From the NCBI GenBank assembly GCA_014925825.1, contig JACGCK010000058.1, positions 207,995 through 271,994 of the forward strand: 64,000 nucleotides of DNA, given 5' to 3'. The position numbers and the translations under genes are program-made. This DNA is from Pholiota molesta (taxonomy: Eukaryota > Basidiomycota > Agaricomycetes > Agaricales > Strophariaceae). The notes under the pieces were generated by a model. That model was not told the DNA's origin. It worked only from the letters and a program-made list of their open reading frames with translations, and made no database searches. Shown here piece after piece: positions 57,032-64,000 of this stretch. Every line of letters starts with the position of its first letter. Position 1 is the stretch's first letter.

Positions 57032-57389
57032 CTCAGAGTTGGCTCAGTGTCGCCACCCACCAGCACCCACCACCCAACCACCACCCTCCCACTCAAACGA
57101 CGTTCGGTCGCGTCCTTTTACCTGCCACCCATCGCCGCGGCGCATGCAGGCGCTTCCTCGTCCACACTACTCAACAGTGGCCAACCAGCACCTGCCCTGC
57201 TCATCATGTATCTTAAGCTGTTCCAGTGCACATAGAGGCTCTATCAATATGATTTTAGTTTTTTATTACAATATTTCAGGTGTTCTGATTTACATGACTC
57301 TCGCAAACACATTCTCACAAGTTAAGCACATAAAAAGATTGGACCAGTACATGCCATGCGTAGCAATGGCCTTCAATACAAGTACGTAC
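57032..57389. other. Flank of the TIR element, no gene
   Basis: CACC-rich followed by AT-rich sequence with only short open frames. Confidence 0.4.
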
Positions 57390-57582
57390 ATGATGGGTTT
57401 GGCTGTTATGTGCTTTAGATGATTACTCTGGAGCCGCGTGAGCGGCTCCTTGATTTTTCTTCTTCAAAGTTATGGTACGTGCTTGGATGTTTTTGTGAGC
57501 GCCTATTGATTTTCGCCCAACTGCATATGAGGAGCACTACTGACGGCCTCATTTATTGTAACGTATGGCGGATGGTACAATT
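57390..57582. repeat. Fourth, diverged 160-bp unit with palindrome A
   Basis: ATGGGTTTGGCTGTTATGTGC and the GGAGCCGCGTGAGCGGCTCC hairpin (57431-57450) match the 55.2-55.66 kb units. It ends with palindrome A, minus orientation, at 57554-57582 (first base T). Confidence 0.8.
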
Positions 57583-59052
57583 AAATACATACCATCAGGT
57601 ATCTCCTTCCAATGCTGTCTGTATTATTTCCTGGCCACTCTCTCTAGGTGCGCATCTACTCACCTGTAGCAGGCCTTTCTCTTTCTTTGTGCAAAGTTGT
57701 GTACTTTTCCATGTCTACTTGCCAACGAGAGCCATCAGCTGATCGCAAGATAATATTGCAGCAATTCACACCTCGCCCATAGATATGCATTGAAACAAAT
57801 ATATGTCCTGGGGGCCACCCAATGACCACCAACCCTGCACAGCGGCAAGGACATACCCAACAACTAGAGTAATGCCCATGTATTACTGACAAAAAGAAGC
57901 TAGTTTTACTAATAATAGCCTGCCCAGGAAGGCGAAGCCAATCCATAGTGGAAGCAAGTCCCGAGATCTCATTCCGTTGCTCGGAAGTCTACCAGGCACG
58001 ATCACAAAGCACATGCATTTGGCTTCGCCGCCAGGGTATTGGGTTGAAGTTGCGGTGCCTTCATTCGGGAGAGGGTTAAGCATTAAGAATATCTATCCGG
58101 CTCCTTAGGCTTCAGTTACCATCAATAGTGGCTTGTAACCTTTTATTTTTATTATTGGCCACAGCCGATTAGATCTAGTCATATGTTCTAGATCCTAATG
58201 AGTGTCCGTTCCGTGAAATAGTTACGCGCGCGCTTATAGGTACGTATCGACTGTCAGTGTTCAATGGTTTCCACGTTTGCAGTTGAACGCCCACTACCGC
58301 TGGAAAAGACTTCGAACTTTACTATTATCTCCAGGCGTTTCAAATGTACAATATTGGTATAGCCATCCAGCACCGACAGATCTTCGGGCCCCGCGGGATA
58401 ATCCCCTGGACGTTATACGGTTGCGTTATTGCCTTTCTTTTGCATGTTCTATTATGCACACGAGGCTCACACCGCGCTTAGATTTGCGACGTTAGATATC
58501 CTTTTCTGAATGAATTTGTTTAGTATTCCGAGTTTGTCCGTGCTTCTAAAGCTTGTTTTCAGACATAGTAACGGTATCTCAGCGCCTCGCTCATGCTCAA
58601 GCACTCTCTAACCCTATACAATACGGGTATCAATCCTCTCGTTTTTGTATGATCGTTGCTCTGCTGTACGAGGCCAGGTAAGTCCCGTCCTGGCTAGCTG
58701 TTCGATTCTGTTCTACGGCCGTGTTGAGGGAATTTCTATTTTTAGCGTACTTCTTCGTCTTCTTCACACCTTGTTTCCAGCTTCTTTAACTCGCTATGAC
58801 TCGTAGAAGCCCGGATCCGGGGAAATTACAATATGTGTCTCAAGGAGATCACCTCCCTTTAGCTTTCGATATACCAAATGAGAACGATTAACTGCAAGCC
58901 TCGATGTTTGGCATCGCTACTGTCATTGAAGTTCAGTAGTCATCCATGGAAGTGATCGCCCAATTTCCTGTGTATTTAAGAGCGTGAGGGCTTACTTCAT
59001 TATTTCTTTCTTTTTTCCTTTTCTTTCGCTGCTCTCTAATCGCCCTCTACTC
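57583..59052. other. Intergenic, no supportable gene
   Basis: Only short frames. A TATTTAAG box near 58973-58980 precedes the next candidate gene. Confidence 0.4.
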
Positions 59053-60148
59053 TGATGTCTCATACCGTGAACCTTCAGACTGTCTACGCCGCCCCGCTTC
59101 GAAGCGTTCTGAGGAAGGCCGTCGCCGGTTTCAACGATCAGTCCCCCAAAAACGCGACGCCCTTCATGCGCTGAACATAGTTCCCCCCGTCTTGGTAAGT
59201 GTCCTTTATCGATACGTCAGCATCTATCAAATCTGATTACCATTCAGTCCGCCTGGGTGATTTCCAATCCTTGCTCAATGTACTACTGCGAACAAGTGGC
59301 ACGCTTCTGCTATTCGATGTCTCGACTGTTGGATCAACACCCGGAGATTCGCAAGGTCCACGAGAAGGCCCTTGGTATTTGGAGCATCTTACCCGCAGCG
59401 TAGTGCGTATTGTCCTGTCGTTTTTTTCCTTGTTACTGATTTTGTATATACTATAGACCACCGCGCCTCTTTCTGGTGCAACGACGATTTCTTTCCCCTC
59501 AATGCGCCTGCTCCGCGACTTCGGGAGACCAACGTCTTCTGGTTCCTGCATGAGCAGTCATCGCCTTCCTCGGCTCCCGTTGTCAGAAGCCGTTCATCAT
59601 CCACTTTGTTCCGGCGGAGGGCTTTACAACCACCGACCCCGCTCAGGTGAGTGTATCGTTGTCCGTCGGTTCTCTTTCTAATTGTCCCAGTTATGGTCCG
59701 CAACGCCCAAGGCATATACATCGACGAGCACAAAGGGCTCTACATTCCCCAAAAACCTTCTCTGCCGCGCACGCCATCGACGAGTGTAGACGCGCCCAGC
59801 CTTTCAGAGATGGCCAACTCGATGGCATCCCTGGTCCCAGTTCGACGTTGCGCTGGTCATGTGCGCAACCAGATCGATTCCAAGCCTTGCCATGGGCTCA
59901 CATCATCCGCCGAGACCAGTTTTTACGCATCGTCCGATTCTGAGGACAAGTATGGAATGGTCAAGGTGGAAAGCGACGACGAAAAGTGGGAAATCAAGCA
60001 AGAGAAGCGGGTCGCATGGATGAGTGAAGGTTGCGCCTGTAGTTGGAATTTTCGTGACGCGCACACTTGGCCTTCGAACATTTTTTTTATTTTACACGTT
60101 GTTAGAATGTTGCATCCTGCAGCTAACTGCTTATTAGCAGTTAGTTTA
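59053..60148 (+). CDS. Possible multi-exon hypothetical gene or remnant
   Basis: TATTTAAG at about 58973 and an ATG at 59053 (MSHTVNLQTVYAAPL) begin it. Exon-like segments follow: SAWVISNPCSMYYCEQVARF (after CATTCAG, about 59249), ATTISFPSMRLLRDF or the overlapping HRASFWCNDDFFPLN (after CTATAG, about 59457), and VRNAQGIYIDEHKGLYIPQK (about 59693) running to YGMVKVESDDEKWEIKQEKR. Splice donors GTAAGT and GTGAGT are present. The first exon frame hits a stop before its donor, so phase is not resolved. I recognise no family. The coding-like composition and splice signals argue for a real or recently decayed gene. Confidence 0.35.
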
Positions 60149-60429
60149 TAATATTATGTTTTGTTCTTGGTCTTTTTGGAATCAACCTAAGTAGCGTGAT
60201 TCAGGCTTAGGGTTCGACCACACCTTTGGCAGCGGCTCCCATTGTTGAAACCAGGACAAGTGATCTTTGGCATCTAGGCGGTGGCTATACAGCTAATAGT
60301 TAGTACTGCCATCTTTTTGTTACTCGAGCTCAGAACATGAATAGTACGTCCTATTGCATCTTGCAAATAATTTCCTTCAACCCCATCCTGCCTCCCTCTC
60401 TGCAACATGCCGTCGCACCAAGCCTTCTT

Positions 60430-60452
60430 CAAAAAAAAAAAAAAAAAAAAAA
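60430..60452. repeat. Poly-A run, about 23 A
   Basis: A long uninterrupted A run. It could be the tail of a retro-inserted sequence on the plus strand, but no matching target duplication was identified. Confidence 0.5.
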
Positions 60453-60873
60453 ATTGAGAATCACCGAAGCGAATTACGGTCACCATAGCTTGCTCGCTAT
60501 CGCACGCCGCAAGAGCTCCGCCTGCGACGACATTACAGACTTGGAGATCAGTTTTTGTTTTCTGCTTCGCTTTAGGGTCTTTTCTTTCTTCCTTTATAGG
60601 GGGTTTCCTTTTCTTGTTCGGGTTTTATCTTTTCATATATAGGCGAAAGACAGTATGACGCATGTGTCTCGCTTTCGGTTACATTGAACATACATGATTG
60701 CAACCACGGTCTCTTCATGTGCACCCCCATCCCGCATGCAGCCCAATTGGGAAGTGGAATCTTCAAAACCAGTGACTTTCCACCTCGATCCCGAGCTCAG
60801 CTCCGTTACTGGGACCTCGGCTGCGCACGATGCTCATACTGATGGCAGCTCGCTCGCTCCAACATCGTGGATT

Positions 60874-60902
60874 AATTGCACCGTCCGCCGGACAGTGCAA
60901 TT
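60874..60902 (+). repeat. Isolated palindrome A copy, the most symmetric one
   Basis: 29 bp with arms AATTGCACCGT and ACAGTGCAATT around CCGCCGG. Nearly all arm positions pair. It is the rightmost copy in the window. Confidence 0.85.
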
Positions 60903-61132
60903 AAATATGCTGAGAATGTCCAATTGATGTTACGACTGCGGAGAATGACAAGACCAACTTACGTCGCGTGCAATGACAAGAGGATGTTGAATGAACCCTT
61001 ACGATTCCCGCTTCTCAGCATGCTGTTATAGCGCCTATTTCACGACACCTCCATCACATTGGCAAGGCCAGGATACATTAACTGTACGAATAACAAGTAC
61101 CCTTCCATGCCAACGAGACAACAGCGTGCATA

Positions 61133-63350
61133 TTAATCTGTGTCTGCTGAATCGCTGATACCATAGCCGTTCCAGGGTTTCTGCATGTCGATGGTGATCA
61201 ACTGTTTAGATCGAACCTTGGGGCGGCTTTTCTCTTGGGCGGCCTTTCTGTCGTCATAAAATCGGTATCTTGAAAGGTGTTATTTTGGGGACAAGAAAAG
61301 ATAAGGAGTATAACTTACTCTGCGCGCGCTTCCTCTTTTGCCCTGGGTTCAGAGGATCTGCCTTGGATCCTGTTTGTCAAGCCAGGTGAGCGACAGCCAT
61401 AGAAGTGGGACAAAGCATCATACCCTGTTTAGAGACAGGTTTAGGGAATATCACCTCTTGCCTATTAGCACCCAGCCAAGGAATATGAGCGCTGTAAGTC
61501 TTCGCGAACAACTCCCAGCGGGCGCGCGCAGCAGGCAACACGTGCTCGTGCTGGAAACGAGCGGGACTGCATGCTCAAGCTCGGCAGGAAAGGTCCATGC
61601 GTCAGGCAAAGCATAGGTCAGGAGCGATCCCTGTTCGCCACGTGGAGACTGGGACGAGCTATGGGAGGATGAAGGAGCAGAAGATGGACGCCAGCCCGGT
61701 CCGTTCACCCACGGAGGTAGACTTTGACGGGTGTGGCCAGCACCTTCGTCATAGCTAAAGGCACTGAGGAAGGTGTCAGAGTTGACCTGTGCGCCCACAG
61801 AAGGGTCCAACTGGCGCATAACGCCAAGGGTGAGGTTGAGTAACGACCGTGCCATGAACCGCATGTGTGCTTCTGGCCCCAGAATGATATGACCATCTCT
61901 TGCGAACGTGGCACGCCTGCAAGTGACGCTTGCGTTGCTGGAAGCAAAGTCAAGTAGCATTCCGGCGAAAGGAACCGTTATTGCCACACCTTTCTGCACT
62001 GAACTCTGGCGGCAATGTCAACAGTGCGTTTTTAGTTTTCCCGCTGGGGATCGCTGCCAGCGCAAACCGTTGCTCGGTGCTGCAGCTGCCGTTTGTGGCA
62101 TAGGAAACGAGGGAGACACGTCCCCGGCGCTTAAGGTTCTCGACAGACACATCTGCGGGTGCTAGAACGGAAGTACTTCCATGCTGGCGGAGGCCCGAAA
62201 ACAGCAACGATGTATTTTTTCGCAGGCAGACAAACACACCTGGATACACGATGAAGAACCGCCCCATATCATAGTGACCTTCGACGTCGCCCGTTGTGGT
62301 GATATGGGTAAAAAAAGCAGGGGCATCCCGCTTATCGCGATGTTTCTCACCGAACTGGCCCATGTCGTCTGCCATGGACCCCACTGACATCGACGCTGAT
62401 GGACACACAGAAGATAAGACATTATAGCGACATGAAACGCACCCTTATTGGCAGGGTATATCTCTGAAAAATTCAGCTGGTTTGATGGGAAGGCGACGTT
62501 GCCATAATCGCCAACCATCGGTATATTGACCAGATCCGCTTGGATACTAAGATGCTCCATAATCTCAGGGGGGGCATACGCCATGTTGTTTCTGGCTATC
62601 TTGGCTGTGATCTAGTCACCGATACGTTAGAACAGAAAGAGACCTGCACGGAAGAAGCTCGAGACCTTCAGCAGATCCTGTCTCATCTTTAGCACATCAG
62701 AGGACACTTTCGAAACCTGTCCGTCCGCGCACGGCGCACAGAGAGCCTTTGCGGCTACATAGGATGTTCCAAATGCATAGCACCGATGACCAAGCACTCT
62801 GGACGGCTGACTGCGCTCAAAATCTGTACCGCCAGAAGGGACATCCCGTGTAGAAACAGGACCCAGAAGGATGTTGACGACGCGCTCGAGCTCGTCGGTG
62901 AGCTCTTGCGAGAGTAACTGACTATGGCGTCTTCAACAAGGAGAGAGTCTACCCACAGCGATGGACGTACCTGCCAAACACCGCAAGTACCAATACGTCA
63001 TCCTCCCCGCTAGCACGTCCGTCGCAGGGACGGGAAAAGACATGATCGCCATCATGAAGTGCGAGGAAACCTATTTGGGGTTATAACAGATGGACCCACA
63101 GCAGGCCTGCCAAGTACGTACCCGCCGCGATAGCCTCTTCCTTCGACCCGTATAAAATGGGAGTGTTTACTTCAGTCTGCAATGCGGCTGTCATCCCAAT
63201 GCACGAGATATCTTGTAGGTAGTAATAGGTACGGCCTTCTCCTTCCGGACGGACGCTGCGTTTGGGGTGCGGTGGAGTCATTTCATACATCTGAGGAAGC
63301 CCGCTAGGACGAGCCGGGGAGAGCTTGACCTTTACCCCCGGTGCCACCAT
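61133..63350 (-). CDS. 2OG-Fe(II) oxygenase-like protein, copy 2
   Basis: ATG at 63350 (MVAPGVKVKLSPARP). The exons match copy 1 block by block: YYYLQDISCIGMTAALQTEV, DHVFSRPCDGRASGEDDVLV and YAPPEIMEHLSIQADLV. The core is FGEKHRDKRDAPAFFTHI (H-x-D), GRFFIVYPGVFVCL, SGLRQHGSTS (distal His) and KRRGRVSLVSY (Arg), followed by SLLNLTLGVMRQLDPSVGAQ. A basic exon (PLNPGQKRKRAQ) precedes a last exon VRSKQLITIDMQKPWNGYG..DTD ending TAA at 61135-61133. This short C-terminus replaces the 650-residue region seen after copy 1. Catalytic residues are intact. It is flanked on its 3' side by a palindrome A copy 230 bp away. Role unknown; nucleic-acid or protein oxidation are both possible. Confidence 0.58.
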
Positions 63351-64000
63351 ACGTGAAGGTAAGGTAGGGTGGAAGAGAGAGAGGGACGAAGCGGTAGGAA
63401 AAACTGTGCAAGCCCGTTCGTTAAATATGGCTGACATGGCAAGCGCGGGTCTTATTTTCAATGCGCTAGGCCACAACCTCATCACCGCTGCCTTCGATCA
63501 ATAACGCACAAGGTTAAAGTCGAAGACAATTTATTAGACACTGTATTTCTCCGTTCTCTTCCCAGTGCCTGAGTTGAGAGAAGCCAGTGAACGCGCGATG
63601 CGACCCCGAAAGCTATGACTGACCAAACGTAACATTATTCCCACGTGCGCGCGAATGTCCGCGCGCGCGCCAATTGGACTCAGCTCATGCGAACACCCTT
63701 CGGACCATCGTAGATAGCTAAATACTATGTACTGTAAACTATATAAAATAAAACAGCACTCTGTCGACCTTACAAGCGTGTTTAATGTCGTTGCCGATGT
63801 CTTTGGAAGCAGGGCCGGCGCGTCATAGATGATTTGCGCGCGCATGATGCGTATGTTCGCCGGTGGCCTATATTTGTCTTATCAGCCTTGACTTGCGTAG
63901 GTAACCTTGCAAGAACAAATGTAGATGAAGGTGTATATGGAAGAAGAATTCTTTGGGCTTGAAATATCCTCAACAATGACAGTAATGAGCCGGTGCACCT
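63351..64000. other. Upstream flank of copy 2, no gene
   Basis: Contains GCGCGCGC runs near 63640-63680 and AT-rich sequence; no recognisable product. Confidence 0.4.

Larger units (their letters stand above)
60149..61132. other. Intergenic, apart from one palindrome A copy
   Basis: No supportable gene. It contains the poly-A run and palindrome A at 60874-60902. Confidence 0.4.

Noticed and set aside
20625..60902. CRISPR-like reading of the repeated 29-mers
   Set aside because: Spacing is irregular (83 bp to many kb), copies vary and change orientation, and the host is eukaryotic.

Overview
The window looks like an accessory, transposon-rich stretch of a basidiomycete (probably Agaricomycete) nuclear genome. 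The evidence is short 45-65 nt GT..AG introns in nearly every gene, an F-box/LRR-like single-exon gene, a TET/JBP-type dioxygenase, a DUF3505-like C2H2 architecture, a Ty3/Gypsy element, and TATA boxes 40-75 bp upstream of several ATGs. I saw no tRNA or rRNA genes and no CRISPR array.

Layout. 1-6.3 kb: one F-box gene (2171-3646) in otherwise poorly coding sequence. 6.4-7.6 kb: a satellite with a 180-200 bp period. 8.0-9.3 kb: a truncated C2H2 gene related to the N-terminus of the large gene at 22 kb. 9.6-19.5 kb: a chromatin cluster. It holds an Ulp1-like protease gene (minus) and a TET/JBP-like 2OG-Fe(II) dioxygenase gene (minus), the latter divergent from an AT-hook/BAH/PHD-like gene (plus). 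19.9-20.5 kb: a small three-exon gene. 20.6-40.6 kb: the most unusual region. A five-exon gene (21756-26549) encodes C2H2 fingers, a tyrosine-recombinase-like domain and a RecQ-like helicase in one reading path. Three paralogous ParB/DGQHR-like genes follow, with a tandem-chromodomain gene and two unrecognised genes between them.

Through 20.6-60.9 kb runs a family of 22 copies of a 29-bp (one 28-bp) imperfect palindrome, in both orientations. It sits in intergenic arrays, in an intron of the recombinase gene, inside one ParB-like ORF, and across the stop codon of another. Each copy has two 11-bp inverted arms around an asymmetric 7-bp core, the architecture expected of a tyrosine recombinase site. 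A second, 38-bp palindrome follows it at exactly 9 bp in three consecutive modules. I propose that recombinase-helicase, ParB-like genes and palindromes are parts of one undescribed mobile or self-propagating system. This is inference from co-location and architecture, not shown.

40.8-45.1 kb and 61.1-63.4 kb carry two paralogous genes of a second 2OG-oxygenase-like family; the first may continue into an unrecognised 650-residue C-terminal region. A young Ty3/Gypsy retrotransposon on the minus strand (45312-54543, nearly identical LTRs, CTAG target duplication) separates two parts of the palindrome-bearing region. 54.5-61 kb holds a 142-bp foldback, a 160-bp tandem array containing two palindromes per unit, a 1.2-kb non-autonomous TIR element with an 8-bp target duplication, and a doubtful multi-exon gene. 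Several apparent lesions are single-base changes, and the two LTRs differ mainly by 1-nt homopolymer indels, so residual sequencing indels should be considered before calling these genes broken.
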